DNA of 36,926 nucleotides from Chara braunii. Lineage: Eukaryota > Streptophyta > Charophyceae > Charales > Characeae. Shown in pieces: positions 1 to 10,682 of the stretch. The stretch is from contig BFEA01000008.1 in the NCBI GenBank assembly GCA_003427395.1, forward strand, positions 1,359,030 through 1,395,955, given 5' to 3'. Position 1 is the stretch's first letter. The number at the start of each line of letters is the position of its first letter. The translations under genes and the position numbers were made by a program. The notes under the pieces are model-generated. The model made no database searches, was not told the DNA's origin, and saw only the letters and a program-made list of their open reading frames with translations.

Positions 1-441
1 GGGGTGTGTTTTGAAGGTCCAGTAGCTGATTCTCCTGCGGTGATTCATCAACGGACGTCTTATCAGAATCCAGGAAGTCAGAATACTTCTCCATCTCAAG
101 AAACTAAGAAGCCTGGCGACAACCAGGAAAGTTCTCGAGGGTTGCTGGGATTTGATGGCAACAACATTCCATTTCTTGCTGCGAGTCTGGTCATATCTGG
201 TTCTGTGTTGATTGCGGCGATGCTGGCATTGTTGAAAGGTCGGCATTATATTCGCACAAGGAAGGTGAAGAGGGCAGAAGAAGTGGAAGGTGCAGAGGGT
301 GTGAATGCTGGGGCATGGAGGGTACTCGATTCCCCAGCTCCCGCTGCCCCGTGGAGGCCAATCGATCGCTCGTTGCCCACAATTAAGTCGGGAGAACAGC
401 TCGATATGGGTCTCTATACAGTAATAGAGGAGGATTTATAA
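1..441 (+). CDS. 3' end of a membrane-anchored protein gene (partial)
   Basis: The frame is open from the left edge of the window to a TAA at 439-441, so this is probably the C-terminal part or last exon of a longer gene; the GTG at 4 is not a convincing start. The roughly 146 visible residues begin with a polar Ser/Gln/Pro-rich stretch. One hydrophobic segment follows at about residues 56-78 (it reads NIPFLAASLVISGSVLIAAM). A basic stop-transfer run (RHYIRTRKVKR) and a roughly 55-residue tail come next. That layout suggests a single-pass type I protein with a short cytoplasmic tail, as in plant receptor-like or cell-wall-associated proteins, but I do not recognise the family. No poly(A) signal is obvious downstream. 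A chance ORF is the main alternative, but the membrane segment plus basic anchor argue against it. Confidence 0.5.
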   Translation, partial: GVCFEGPVADSPAVIHQRTSYQNPGSQNTSPSQETKKPGDNQESSRGLLGFDGNNIPFLAASLVISGSVLIAAMLALLKGRHYIRTRKVKRAEEVEGAEGVNAGAWRVLDSPAPAAPWRPIDRSLPTIKSGEQLDMGLYTVIEEDL

Positions 442-1224
442 CTGCGGCAGTCTCTTAGAAACTACATAGACTGAAATACACCATCCCATGTTCTCCAGTC
501 CGGATGGTCGGCTTGCATAATTTTTTTCCCATTTTTAGTTCCCTTGGTCTTAAGATGCTTTGGTCCCCTTTGGAGGCTTTTACCAAGATGCCTCCATTTT
601 TTTATTTTTTTATTTTTTTTTAGTTGCCTCCTTTTCCCTTTATCCCATATGATGATACGCAGCGTTAATCTTCTCCAATGATTCGGCAGATGCAAATCCG
701 CTTTTCTATCGTTAGGTTTGCTCACTGCTACTGGATCTCCCGTCTTATCCATCTCTATTTCCATTTCCACTGATTGCCAATTCCAACTGAGCAATAATAG
801 AAGCCTGCTACCTTGCAGTGTTGTATCCACCACTCGCTCTTCCCGCTTGACCCTCCTACCTTTGCCATGTCCTCGCTACGAATCGCACAACCTTTGAAAC
901 ACAATCTTCGTGGGACTGGCATACACTTTGTGCCTTCCGCGCTCCTCCTTGCTCCCACTGCCTGCACGTGCTTTGCCTACCAACAGGGCTACTGCTTCCC
1001 AGCTTCTCTGGGTTTCGCTGCCTGTCCCTCATGTTTTCTGTCCTTGACTTCCTCCACCTTCCTTGCGTTTCACATCCTGCACCTCTCTCTTCTCCACTAT
1101 CGCTTTTCTCTTAGGTCTTTGCAGCACTTCCCAGGAACTGTCCACTTGCCAGCAACACATTACTCATGAGTTCTGTTGACATCTGCTGCTCTGGGAAACC
1201 TTGGTGGCGTTGACGCTTTTTTCG
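442..1224. other. No gene recognised
   Basis: This is intergenic sequence with T-rich and pyrimidine-rich stretches. A 118-codon open stretch at 813-1169 (+) is rich in Leu/Ser/His/Phe and looks like translation of a CT-rich strand rather than a gene. I see no splice-bounded exon or conserved motif. Confidence 0.5.
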
Positions 1225-1356
1225 CTGTGTGTGTGTGGAGATGTGTGTGTGTGGAGATGGGTGTGTGGAGATGTGTGTGTGTGTGTGTGGAGGTGTGTGT
1301 GTGTGTGTATGTGTGTATGTGTGTATGTATGTGTGCGTATGTCTGTGCGTATGTGT

Positions 1357-1408
<52 letters not shown>
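1225..1408. repeat. (GT)n microsatellite with GTGGAGAT and GTAT variants
   Basis: An imperfect GT tract of about 180 bp opens with GTGTGGAGAT variants, passes through GTAT/GTGC interruptions and ends in about 23 pure GT units. It keeps all three forward frames open as Cys/Val-rich ORFs, which are artefacts. Confidence 0.95.
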
Positions 1409-1409
<1 letters not shown>

Positions 1410-2735
1410 CTACTCGTGAGTTATGTCGACAATTTTGTGCTGCATACTCCCTCTTTCCTTTCCATCCAATGAGTCAAAAGAGGTAGCATGATATCTGAGC
1501 TCAGCATGCACATAGTTTTTCCATGAAGTGGGACAGCTCATGCCCGCGAGTGTGCAACAGAATGCCCTATGTATAGCAGACAAGCCTGCTCGGTTAACAT
1601 TATCCCCGACTTCCGCCGCAATGAATACGCGGCTCTGAGGACAACTGGCGGCTCTGGCTGCTCCTTAAAACATTAACATAGAAGCGATAGACTCAGCTGG
1701 TGCACGTAACAAGAAATCACTTGGTGAAGTTGGTGGCAGTCGATACATTGTTTGATGTGGGGTTCCTTTACGGCGATGCGTCGCCGCAGAGATGCATCCA
1801 ACGCTTGCTGATGAGTCCAGAGGCCGTTCGCGTTCGTCAGGTACAGCATTCGTGCGGATGTTGGCACTGCGCAGATTGAGGTGGGGAAGGCTATGCTGGT
1901 GCTATGTTCATGCTTGGAACGCATGAACCTAGCCATAGTAGCAGGCAGGATCGTGGTTGCCTAGCATGAATGGAGCACACCACTGGGGGCCTGAGCCTTA
2001 CACTGAGAAGTCGCGACTTTATAAACCTGATTCATGCTGATTGAGCTGGTTGAAGATGGGGAAAACCCGTGAGAAGTAAAATAAATTGAGAGAGCGAGGA
2101 AGGGGAAGCGTGGATGGGGCGCTAACTTGCTGCTGCCGCTTCTGCTGAAACGAAGGACGATTCAACCGAATCAACAACACGCATGGCATGCTTCAGGCAG
2201 ATGAAGAGCTAGCGAAGTGGGGCTGGGGGCTGGAAGTTCAGGTCTGAATCATTGAAACTCTTCCCAAGGAACAGTGCGCGTAGTGCTATGCAGAGATCAG
2301 ACGCAGAGTTAAATTGAAGGCTCTGGCTGCCTATTCAGATTCCACAGCTCATCGATGATGCGCACTTGGTGCTCACCACTCTGGCAGTTGTTAGCCTGAT
2401 TAAAAGGGGGGGCAATTTGTACAAGGACGTCCACATTTGTCAAGGGTGACGTCGACGTAGACTGAAGCCCACCGTTTTCATTTTCTTGTCCTTGGTAGCT
2501 TCTCAATGTTTCATTCTTGTCCTTTTTGTCGATGTGCTCTCAGCTGTGATTACATTAGCCATCTCTGTGCCAGGAATGACTGGAAGTTACAAACCGAAGT
2601 GCTTTTGGAGTGCTTTTGGAGTGGTGAGGAGTACAAGAGAGAACTCGCACGAATGCTGTAGATGGCGACGGTAGAGAGAAGCAACTGGCGGGACAGTGGA
2701 AGTTTGAAGGCTGTCTCTCAATTCTGTATCAGGCA

Positions 2736-2738
<3 letters not shown>
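1409..2738. other. No gene recognised
   Basis: Unique-looking sequence with only short ORFs of fewer than 90 codons and no recognisable domain, splice-bounded exon or RNA gene. Nothing supportable is seen here. Confidence 0.45.

Positions 2739-2782
<44 letters not shown>
2739..2782. repeat. (GA)n microsatellite
   Basis: About 22 GA units, followed by a shorter GA tract near 2814-2829. Confidence 0.95.
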
Positions 2783-2784
<2 letters not shown>

Positions 2785-3118
2785 ATGTGAGGGCTGTAGA
2801 AGATGGCAGGGGTAGAGAGAGAGAGAGAGTACAAGACATGGCTGGATTTCTGGCTAACCTCTTGATCTGCACAGCATCTGGATGTGTTTCTCAATACTGT
2901 CTTTGGCAGATGAAGCAGATGATCTATTGCGTAACTGGAGTGGAGTGTCGGTAGTGCAAACCCTGGGAGGCAGTTTTCTCACTGCTGGACTGTGAGAGAA
3001 AACATACAAGGAATCTTGATTGGAAGTTGTGGTGCAAAGTACAGTTTTGTCACAAGTGGAAAGATGTGCTCTCAGGCTCTGGAATAAGGAGTGGGAAGAC
3101 ATGGGAGAAGTGTGAAGG

Positions 3119-3218
3119 CCACCGTCGTCACCCGAGTAGAACATCTGGTCATTATGGTCCAAGTTTCAGTCTAGATGTGGCCATTACGACCGGGTGTTCT
3201 GTTCAGGCGAAGACGGTA
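3119..3218. mobile_element. Fold-back (hairpin) element, diverged copy
   Basis: The left arm (3119-3161) and right arm (about 3175-3218) are roughly complementary over about 43 bp with around ten mismatches, mostly transitions. The arms share CACCCGA, TAGAAC and GGTCATTA with the much better preserved hairpin at 33461-33571. The loop AAGTTTCAGT matches part of that copy's loop (AACTTTCAGT). It therefore looks like an older member of the same short non-autonomous palindromic family. No coding capacity. Target duplications were not resolved. Confidence 0.6.
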
Positions 3219-3244
3219 GTCATAGAAGCCGCCGACGATGTCCC

Positions 3245-3550
3245 CTACCGCCTCTCCTGCTGACCGCTGGATTGCAGACGCTTCTGATGGGCATGTGTAC
3301 CCACAGATCGAGACAGCCGTCACACTCCAAGGCAGCAGGTACGGTGAGTCCGTGAACTCCATGGATCTATCATAATGATTTTATCATGTTAATGATGATC
3401 GTAATGGCCACAGATCCCCGAACGCCTCTCCCGCTGACCGCTGGATTGCAGACGCTCTCTGTAATGGACACAAGTGATTTGGGTCACAAGTGAGGCGTGC
3501 ATATGGGGTTGAACTCCCCACCTCCCATAATGGACACAAGTGATTTGGGT
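3245..3550. repeat. Short direct repeats
   Basis: A roughly 34-bp block containing GCTGACCGCTGGATTGCAGA occurs at about 3251-3284 and again at about 3423-3456. A second block (TAATGGACACAAGTGATTTG) occurs at about 3471 and 3528. These look like fragments of one dispersed repeat broken by insertion or duplication. No gene is present. Confidence 0.6.
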
Positions 3551-3776
3551 TGGACTTCTGTTTTCCTCTGCTTCTCCTGTGTGTTGATGGCTTTCTCATG
3601 ATCCATTCTTCAAATGATGGTTGAGTTCTTTTGAGGAAGGTGAGGAGGAGAAGCAAGCAGGGTCCCTCATGGCTCTATCATGTCATGCAACCCGCGCCGT
3701 GCCGCAACTCGCCATTCCCCTTTTTTTTCGTTGGCCGATGCTTTTCGCTTTTAGTTGTCGATCCGTCTTGTTGTAG

Positions 3777-4113
3777 AACCTTTCGCTTTTCGGTGTCGAT
3801 CCGTCTTGCTGTAGAACTCGATGCCCGCGATGCAGTGGATGAGACCAAGCATAAGCCGTTCGTTCATCCAGACGTGTGATACTATGGCACTGATGAGAGC
3901 CTATTGCCCTATCACGATTCGCCTATGCGCCCCAGGTTTAGTGCTCTTCAGAACCTTTCGCTTTTCGGTGTCGATCCGTCTTGTTGTAGAACTCGATGCC
4001 CGCGATGCAGTGGATGAGACGAAGCATAAGCCGTTCGTTCATCCAGACGGGTGATCCTATGGTACTCATTAGAGCCTATTGCCCTATCACGATTCGCCTA
4101 TGATCCCCAGGTT
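3777..4113 (+). repeat. 174-bp tandem duplication
   Basis: Two copies begin with GAACCTTTCGCTTTTCGGTG (at about 3777 and 3951) and stay nearly identical over about 163 bp, to CCCAGGTTT. A truncated third start lies just upstream, where GTCGATCCGTCTTG is repeated. The segment 3882-3915 reappears exactly at 16782-16815, next to a sequencing adapter. I found no convincing protein. Confidence 0.85.
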
Positions 4114-4439
4114 TCCTGCTCCTCACTGCTCTCTTGTTTAGGCTTAGAACCTAACCGCCCTTCTTCGGCAGTTGGTGACTCGCAAAGATTGCAAGCGCAA
4201 CGGATAAGCTGGATGGCACCGGTATCTTGCCAGGTTCATTACCCTCGTCATGGCTTTTGCCATATCTGTGATCCCGATCCCGCTATCAAGACTCGTCACA
4301 CGTCATGGCTTTTCCCAGATCTCTGAGTCCAGTGTCTATTCCATTTTGCTGCTCTTCTCCCAATGCCGAACTTCATTGAACTTTCAATATTTCTGCAGCC
4401 TTCATTTTTCCTTCTTATGCTGCCAAGTTCTGAGCACTT

Positions 4440-5278
4440 AGATGTCTCTTCTGCTCAGATTAGAAATGCCTGAAGCCCTGAGGTAGCGAAGGAGTTTCAG
4501 CAGCAAAGGCTTGATGAGACAGCGATTATTGTGACCTGTCTGAAATGACTCCGAATGGAAGTCGTTGGACTCGCATCCTCGTAGTGGACTGAGAGGATGT
4601 GTTGTGAGAGGAACTCTTGTCTGCAAAGCTGCAGAAAGACTTCTCTGCAGTGTCGACAGAAAGTGTTTTTTTTTTCAAACATTTTTTCCACCAGGGAGTG
4701 TTCTGCTAAGCTGTGGGACGCTGCCTGTCGACCCAGGTCACCGATGTGACGCCGCGTTCGGTTGTGCGTCTGTCGATCGTATCCGTTTCCCTCGTCCAAA
4801 GGGTTTGCCTCCATTCCTTGTGGGAGTTGGCGGAGGAGTGGAGCTTCACCGCACCGCACCTGCTGCAAGGCTGTGTTCACATAATTGAGAGAGACCTGTG
4901 CAACAAGTCCCAGGACCGGGTGGAGGAACGTCGTTGTACAAATTGCAGAATATAAAATTTGATAATCAAATTCATTCATAAAGTTCGTAGTACTGCGTAC
5001 ACTTATCGAGGATCAGAGCAGCATCATTCCTAGTTAGTTGTTTGTCCCAAATTCTCCCAATGGAGGATGTTGCTCGCAAGATACATCCATCTTCTAATTC
5101 ATACCAGTTCAATTATTCAGTTTCCTTCCACCACAGAGGGTGCAAGGAAAGGGAGGGTGTTTTGAGGAGGGGCCCCACGGACGGGGGGGAAGGACAAAGA
5201 TTCTTCCAGAATAGGGGGTATTATAACATGACTGCAGAGTATATCTAGTTATATGCGACTCTAGTAAAGGGACCTTGT
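4440..5278. other. No gene recognised
   Basis: A 160-codon minus-strand open frame lies at 4497-4979. It has no recognisable motif, no clear splice sites and ordinary composition; it could be a relic exon but I cannot support it. A second, overlapping plus-strand ORF is equally unconvincing. Confidence 0.4.
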
Positions 5279-5301
5279 GGGGGGGGGGGGGGGGGGGGGG
5301 G
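5279..5301. repeat. Poly(G) run of 23
   Basis: An uninterrupted G homopolymer, unusual in length for assembled short-read sequence. The true length is uncertain. Confidence 0.9.
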
Positions 5302-5455
5302 TTGCAGGACTTTTGCTCGTACGAATTTAAATCCAACTGTTTGTGCCCCTATACACGTGAACGAGTATCCGTGTGTGTATGCACGAGTTTCTTTGCATCA
5401 GGAATGATGGTTAAAGCTGTCCGATCTTGCATTATGAGAAGAGAATCAGACGGCA

Positions 5456-5644
5456 CGCGCGCGCGCGCGCACGAGAGAGAGAGAGAGGTGGTGAACTCTG
5501 ATGTTAGATTACTGTAGAGAAGAGAAGAATATGAAGATGATGTTGGACTACCGATGGGGAGAGATTCATAACAAGACGTCTCAAGGATTGTGCACGTGTT
5601 ACGCAGAGAAGTGTGCTAACGTGTGCATGAGTGTGCACGCGCGC

Positions 5645-5720
<76 letters not shown>
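5456..5720. repeat. (GC)n/(GA)n tracts
   Basis: A CGCGCGCGC tract runs into GAGAGAGA at about 5456-5487, and a long pure GA tract spans about 5645-5719. The intervening 150 bp holds TGTGCACG-type repeats. Minus-strand Ser/Leu ORFs here are microsatellite artefacts. Confidence 0.9.
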
Positions 5721-5721
<1 letters not shown>

Positions 5722-5759
5722 AGGCAGACAGCAAGATAAATAAACACAGGGTTGTAATT

Positions 5760-6430
5760 CTAAGGTAACATGTCGAATTCGCTACAATAATTTCGAGGCC
5801 AAATCAACACACCGTAGTTCAGCATCTCTGCCATCTGCCATTCTGGCGTGTACCATACGCAATGTTGTGCTGACGTCTTTGGAAAGTGATTCAACACACC
5901 GTAGTCGTCATTCGTCTTTGCGTACTGGATGGATGAGATGGCATGTTGATCGTCTCCACTCCCCCGTAGAAAACGGAGATGTGATTTGTACAAACAGTTT
6001 ATGTTTCTTTACTTCTTGTCATGCACACGCCCTTGTGGTTGCTGTGGGATCAACTGTGTGGGCTACACCAACTTATGTTTTCCGCTGAAAGAACAGCTCA
6101 CTTTGTGAAGCCCCTCCCTGGACACATGGGGAACGCATAGCGGCCATCCCGATTTCTTGTGGGAGGCAGTGCTGTGCCGCTAGCTGAAGATAAAAAATGA
6201 AAAATTGGGATGTCTCCCAGTGATGCCAGTCTAGAGCTCCTGCTACTGACTCGATAATCTCGTGATTTTGATTTTTCTAGTCCTTGGGTCCCTGGAGATG
6301 GACTGAACTAATTAAAAAAAAAAGTGTAATCCCACATCTACTTGTATTGGAACATTTGACTAACACAGTGATCAGCTGGCCGTGCCATCGCATCGCCATA
6401 AGATGGCGAGTCCACCACCCGAGAGCCTAA
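5760..6430. other. No gene recognised
   Basis: The only local structure is the 14-mer CAACACACCGTAGT, present at about 5806 and 5891. There are no long ORFs or RNA genes. Confidence 0.4.
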
Positions 6431-6495
6431 CTTGGTGGGTACACCCATGAACTGTTGACATACAGACCCGTGTTTGAATCCAGATGATGGAGCTT
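6431..6495 (+). mobile_element. tRNA-derived SINE-like copy, family 2
   Basis: The core contains TTGGTGGGTACACCCATGAA followed about 25 nt later by GTGTTTGAATCC. The first resembles a Pol III A-box (TRGYNNAGTGG class) and the second a B-box (GGTTCGAATCC). The same arrangement, with the intervening GAACTGNTGANATACAGACC, recurs at 7379-7432 and 31576-31636, so this is a dispersed family. The flanking body is not delimited. Confidence 0.5.
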
Positions 6496-6569
6496 GATGA
6501 GTAAGACCAGTCACTACTGAATTGCCTGGAGCCGGTCAGGTCAAAAATGATATCTGAACACCGTCACCT

Positions 6570-7060
6570 GCTGGGTAGTCGAGCGAGGCCCTAAGAGCAC
6601 TGCCTGATCGAACCTTGCTTCACTACTCGCCAGGGGAAAGAACCAAAAAAGAAAGCAACTGCTGAGAAAAATAAACGATGATTCCTTTCTTTTGGCGTTT
6701 GTGCGCGCGGTGAGTAGTTGAGCGAGGCCCTTTCGACTGCTCACCAAACGGGCAGAGGCCCTGGCTGCAGTACTCTTCAACTGTGTAAAAAGAGACTGGA
6801 TGCATCTCTAGAACATGGAACGACGCATTGCCATCTTTTTTGTTCTGGAGAGTAATGCAACCACGCCCAAATTCCAAAAAAAAGAAATTTCGCCTGGAAC
6901 AGCGAAAGATGCACCGCCATACTTTGGGCCTTGCTGCTCCACTCTCAAAATGTGCAAAATGAGACGGAATCTACGGCTAGAACATGGGAGGGATACATTG
7001 CCATCTTTTTTGTCTTTTGTGCATGTGGAGAGTAGTGCACCGAGGCCCTTTTGTCTTTTT
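6570..7060. mobile_element. Nested MITE-like ends sharing GAGTAGTTGAGCGAGGCCC
   Basis: The motif GRGTAGTYGAGCGAGGCCC occurs at about 6574-6593, 6711-6731 and, degraded, 7028-7047. Its reverse complement, GGGCCTCRCTCAACTACTC, heads an element at 29316. The GGGCCTC start resembles Tourist/PIF-Harbinger termini. Internally, CTAGAACATGG followed by CATTGCCATCTTTTTTG is duplicated (6808 and 6978). I read this as nested or tandem non-autonomous elements; full boundaries are unresolved. Confidence 0.45.
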
Positions 7061-7081
7061 TGTCTTTTGGTGCCGACCTAC

Positions 7082-7342
7082 AATCTCCTCCCCCCCCCCC
7101 CCCCCCCCCCCNATCCTTCCTCTTCCCTCAGCTGAAGCCCGTTCACCACAACGAATGGGCACAACTTCCTGCATGAGAAGGTGATGGAGGGGGAATATAA
7201 AGGGAAATCCACAAGAAAAACGGAAAAAAAAATTGTCAGGCTGCCGTGGAAACGGATACCCACTACTTCCTCTGGGAACTACGAGTCCCCATCAGTTCAC
7301 CTTACTCCGCATTACGCTCCGTTCTTTTTTTTTTTTTTTTTT
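7082..7342. repeat. Poly(C) run with N, and poly(T) run
   Basis: A C homopolymer of about 25 ends in a single N at 7112, and a T run lies at about 7323-7342. Both are low-complexity with uncertain length. Confidence 0.85.
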
Positions 7343-7378
7343 AAACGTATCCCGTTGGCATAAAGCCAACGCTCATAT

Positions 7379-7432
7379 CATGGGTCACACCCGTGAACTG
7401 CTGAAATGCAGGCACTAATTCAATTCCATATT
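7379..7432 (+). mobile_element. tRNA-derived SINE-like copy, family 2 (degraded)
   Basis: Shares CATGGGTCACACCCGTGAAC and CTGCTGAAATGCAGGCAC with the copy at 6431-6495. Its B-box equivalent is degraded to TTCAATTCC. It lies just upstream of a T-rich run at about 7478-7497. Confidence 0.4.
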
Positions 7433-7818
7433 GAATCGATTCAATCGAAATCACGAGGAAAACAATTTTGATGATTTTTTTTTTTTTTTTTTTTTTTAAT
7501 GTATTTCCTCTTGGCCCATGGGGCTGCATGCACGACCGCTTTTGGCCTCATGACCCAGAATGCCAGGATGGACTGCGCCATACAGGTCTTGGCTGGCTGC
7601 TCCCATCAAAAGGAGCTTGCTCAGTTTGAGGCCAGTTAGGCTTGATCCCATGTCTACTGGGTGAGAGTCCGACATTGTAACGTATTGGGATAGCTCCTCC
7701 TCCTTCGGAAGAAGTATGAGCAATCCCGCTGTATGAGGGGTTGTTCAAAGTGCCCCCACTCATTCCGCGGCTTGGCAGATCCTATTTGCTTTACAATTTC
7801 ACATGGCTGGCCACCTGC

Positions 7819-7900
7819 CTTTAGCTCAGTGGTGCCCCATGCGTTAGGCTAAAGGGTCGGGCTCTCAAGCCCCTTGCGTGGGATCAAACCTTGGAGGCCT
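7819..7900 (+). mobile_element. tRNA-like sequence, possible SINE head
   Basis: TTTAGCTCAGTGGT matches a tRNA D-arm/A-box. GTGGGATCAAACCTTGGA, about 55 nt downstream, resembles a B-box/T-arm (GGTTCGAATCC consensus, three mismatches). A clean cloverleaf does not form: the anticodon region is too long and the acceptor ends do not pair. It is better read as a tRNA-derived repeat or decayed pseudo-tRNA than a working tRNA. Confidence 0.35.
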
Positions 7901-8224
7901 ATCTGGACGAGGCCCGTTAGAAATGTAAAACAAATAAATCATGAAAATGAGCGGCTTTACTGTGCGCTGTTGCAGCAAATCTAACACGGTCATTCTTTTT
8001 AGCTACTTAGGCCCTGAATCGCGCGATTGCTAAGCCACACGTCCTTATATTGGTTAGGACAGGCTTGAGATTAAATTTGCCCATGACCTTACATCCGTGC
8101 GGCCTTACAAAAATCGGGAAGAGACTGATCACACTGCTGGTTTTCACTGTCATTTGAGGATTATCCCAGACATCCGGACTTAGGTTAAAAAATGTTTGAC
8201 CCTCTCATTGGTAGATATGGTCGG

Positions 8225-8440
8225 AATAACTTTTAGGCAGGCGTCGCTCAATTCAGTGAAGTGATCGGACAACGTTCGATATTGAAATAACTCGAGCAGA
8301 CACCCTTGTAAGGATTTTTGCTCAATAACTTTTAGGCAGGCGCCTCAATTTTTTCATACTCAATTCAATGAAATGGTCGAACAACGTTCGACATTGAAAT
8401 AACCCAAGCAGACACCCTTGTTAGGGTTTTTGCTCCAACA
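8225..8440 (+). repeat. Tandem duplication of about 105 bp
   Basis: Two copies start with AATAACTTTTAGGCAGGCG (about 8228 and 8324) and end with AGCAGACACCCTTGT followed by TTTTTGCTC. The CAACGTTCGAYATTGAAATAA block is shared. No coding potential. Confidence 0.8.
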
Positions 8441-8846
8441 ACGGCAATAAGAGATGCATAATAAGCATACATATCGGAGTCTGATAATTTACATTGTTGT
8501 ACTACATTTCAATAGTCAAATAAGTAAAAGAAATATACCACTTTTTTGGTGATTCATCAAAAGATGACGTGGTGGAGAAATGGAAGAGGACCTTCAACTG
8601 CCACAACTTCTCACAAATCGATAGGTTTCTAATATACACAACAAGCTAAAGGTTGTACAAAATATAAATGGGCCATAGGACATTATAAATGGTATGAGTC
8701 CGTATGACGTCATTCTACAATCAGTTGTCGAGGATTAAAAAAATAATGCATAAATACCTAGGCTACCAGAGTGGCCCGCGACCACTTGCCCGCCCATCCC
8801 AAAACAAATAAAATAAAAGGAAAGTTAAAAAAATATTTTTTACTAG

Positions 8847-8921
8847 GCTACCAGCTGGGCCGCCCGGGTCACCCTGTTTTCCCAAGCGGCCCAACCGTGC
8901 AAGGACCACGGAAGGTCCCAC

Positions 8922-8954
<33 letters not shown>
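8847..8954 (+). mobile_element. Short GC-rich poly(A)-tailed retroposon (copy 1)
   Basis: A roughly 75-bp GC-rich body starts CTAGGCTACCAGCTGGGC and ends AAGGTCCCACC, followed by 32 A residues. An inverted relative with its own T-run is at 14101-14203. Truncated heads carrying TAGGCTACCAG lie at 8758-8811 (+) and about 9720-9750 (-). A body of constant sequence plus a poly(A) tail suggests LINE-mobilised retroposition. No clear A/B boxes, so its origin is unknown. Confidence 0.6.
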
Positions 8955-8957
<3 letters not shown>

Positions 8958-9301
8958 GGAAAACAGGATGACGTAACAAGGGGTAGGGACCATAAGAGGG
9001 ACAAAACGACACTATTCGGTCGCAAGGGCATTACCCTCCCCACAATACTCCCGGCGTCTTTCTCCCACATGTAACCTAGACAACTTTTGCAACAGGGTCA
9101 CATCGAATTTTTTTACCAAATTATAGGCCATTACTAGGCGGCCATGCTGTGCCTCTAGTGCCAGCGGCGTGTCTGGAGTGTATTTTTTGGCTGTGACAGA
9201 CCTTTCTTTGTTTCGTGGATNAGTTTTCCATCTGGTGTGGGTGAGTGATAGTCTACTTTGATTTTGGTTAAGGTAGATTATCATTTACAGTGTAATCAGT
9301 G

Positions 9302-9370
9302 AGGGGATTCTGCAGACTGAGGGTTCGGCCTCCTGATGAGTCGGTGAAACTCCCACAAAATAGTTTGTCA
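9302..9370 (+). ncRNA. Degenerate type I hammerhead ribozyme motif
   Basis: CTGATGA at 9333-9339 is an intact catalytic box. A stem II candidate, GTCGG (9340-9344) against CCCAC (9352-9356), has one mismatch. The GAAA box is AAAA (9357-9360), so G12 is lost. Then a minimal stem III, ATA/TGT with loop GTT, ends in C at 9369, the nucleotide expected before cleavage. The sequence aligns base for base with 36880-36912, which keeps the parts lost here. This copy should be catalytically dead. Hammerheads with tiny stem III are known from Penelope-like elements and related retroelements; assignment to such an element is inference. Confidence 0.55.
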
Positions 9371-9515
9371 CAGCCCTTCGTTTGTTGTCATCTTCTCTCT
9401 CTCTACCTACGGTTTACCGGGCAGTTCTGTTTGTGACAATATATATATATATCGTCACAAATAGAACTGGTCGGTAAACCGTAGGCAGAGAGAGAAGAGG
9501 ACAACAAACGAGGGG

Positions 9516-9551
<36 letters not shown>

Positions 9552-9600
9552 CGATATATATATATATATATATACGATATATATAGTGGACCTTTACAAA
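9369..9600. repeat. Inverted pair of the CACAGCCC...GTTTGTGAC repeat with AT microsatellites
   Basis: Left arm 9369-9437 and right arm 9454-9520 are near-perfect reverse complements separated by a 16-nt AT spacer. Each contains the CTCTCT tract and GGTTTACCGGGCAGTTCTRTT. An AT-rich tail with internal CGATATATAT follows to about 9590. The same unit occurs in direct orientation at 36658-36726 and 36801-36867. RNA from this locus would form a long hairpin. Confidence 0.8.
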
Positions 9601-9884
9601 AGATTTTAATTTCACAATTACTAAGTCACTGGTTACTCAAAATCATGGCTATTCTGTTGAGTTTTCCTGTTTTACAATTGCTATATATATAATTGTTTTT
9701 TTTTTGGGCGGAGAAAGTGGTCCTTGACCATTCTGGTAGCCTAAATTTTCTAACTTCAATTTTTTTGTTGTTGATTGGGGAGAAGATGAATTGGTGTGGT
9801 ATGAAGTCACGATTATTACTATCCTAATCTGGAAAACTTTATGTTGTTGTCACAATCCCGCCACGTGGCAGCCATGTGGTTGAC

Positions 9885-10140
9885 CGAGACTGGTTTATCG
9901 CGACCAGCCGCTTGCGATTTCTTCATTTGCGACTTCTCTCCCTCCGACACTTCTTGATGTTTTTTAGGTTTTGGTAAATTAGTTTTTTACTGGGAATTCA
10001 TTTTGTGTTGAAGTACGAGTCATGATTACGGTTTCTGCTTTGTAGATAATTAAGCGTTAGGGATGATTACAGTAATTGCGTTGGGTATACATCAGGAGTT
10101 TGTGTGGTTGTTTTTGCAGATCGATAATATAAAATTAATC
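9885..10140 (+). repeat. Dispersed repeat R1, copy 1
   Basis: From about 9950 (CTTCTTGATGTTTTTTAGG) to 10150 (ATTAATCGATACATTGG) this matches 10683-10880 and, in its last third, 13757-13835. The repeat carries GGGAATTCATTTTGTGTTG and TTTGCTTTGTAGATAATT. It is the host sequence into which the LINE at 10882-13569 inserted. Confidence 0.75.
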
Positions 10141-10235
10141 GATACATTGGAATCTTGCCACGTGACAGCCATGTAGTTGATTGCGACCGGCCAATGGACC
10201 TGCCATTATAAACGGTTGATACCCTGAAGATCATC

Positions 10236-10660
10236 CATAATGACAGGCTTGATGCTTCCCCCCATCAAGCATGTTATTTTGGACAATCTTCAACTGCTGC
10301 AGCCCACAGTAGGCTTGCCTACCTTTGTTGCTTTTTGACCGAAATTCCATTTGGCTCTTGGATCGGAGAGAGTGGGACATTTAGCTTATTGGAAATCTGC
10401 TTTGTTCGAAATTGGGTTTATTTTTTTGACGCGATTTCTATTAAATCCATAATGACAGGCTTGATGTTGGCCCCCATCAAGCATGTCACTTTGGACAATC
10501 TTCATCTGCTGCAGCCCACAGTAGGCTTGCCTCCCTTTGTCGCTTTTTGACTGAAATTCCCTTTGGCTGTTGGATTGGAGAGAGTTGGACACATTCGACT
10601 TATTGAAAATTTGCTTTGTTCGAAATTGGGTTTGATTTTTTAATGCAATTTCTATTAAGA
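10236..10660 (+). repeat. Tandem duplication of about 210 bp with internal hairpin
   Basis: The two units (about 10236-10447 and 10448-10660) share long blocks: TCCATAATGACAGGCTTGAT, CTGCTGCAGCCCACAGTAGG and TTGCTTTGTTCGAAATTGGG. The better copy contains a hairpin with arms TGACAGGCTTGATG and CATCAAGCATGTCA (one mismatch) around an 8-nt loop. Short ORFs here (about 70 codons) are not supported as genes. Confidence 0.8.
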
Positions 10661-10682
10661 TCTTTCAAGTGTCAAGTGGAAC

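Noticed and set aside
1176-1486. Cys/Val-rich ORFs in three frames
   Set aside because: Translations of the GT microsatellite.
4497-4979. 160-codon minus-strand frame as a gene
   Set aside because: No motif, no splice support, and length is within what chance allows in this window.
7819-7900. Functional tRNA gene
   Set aside because: A-box and B-box resemblance only; no acceptor-stem pairing and the anticodon region is too long.
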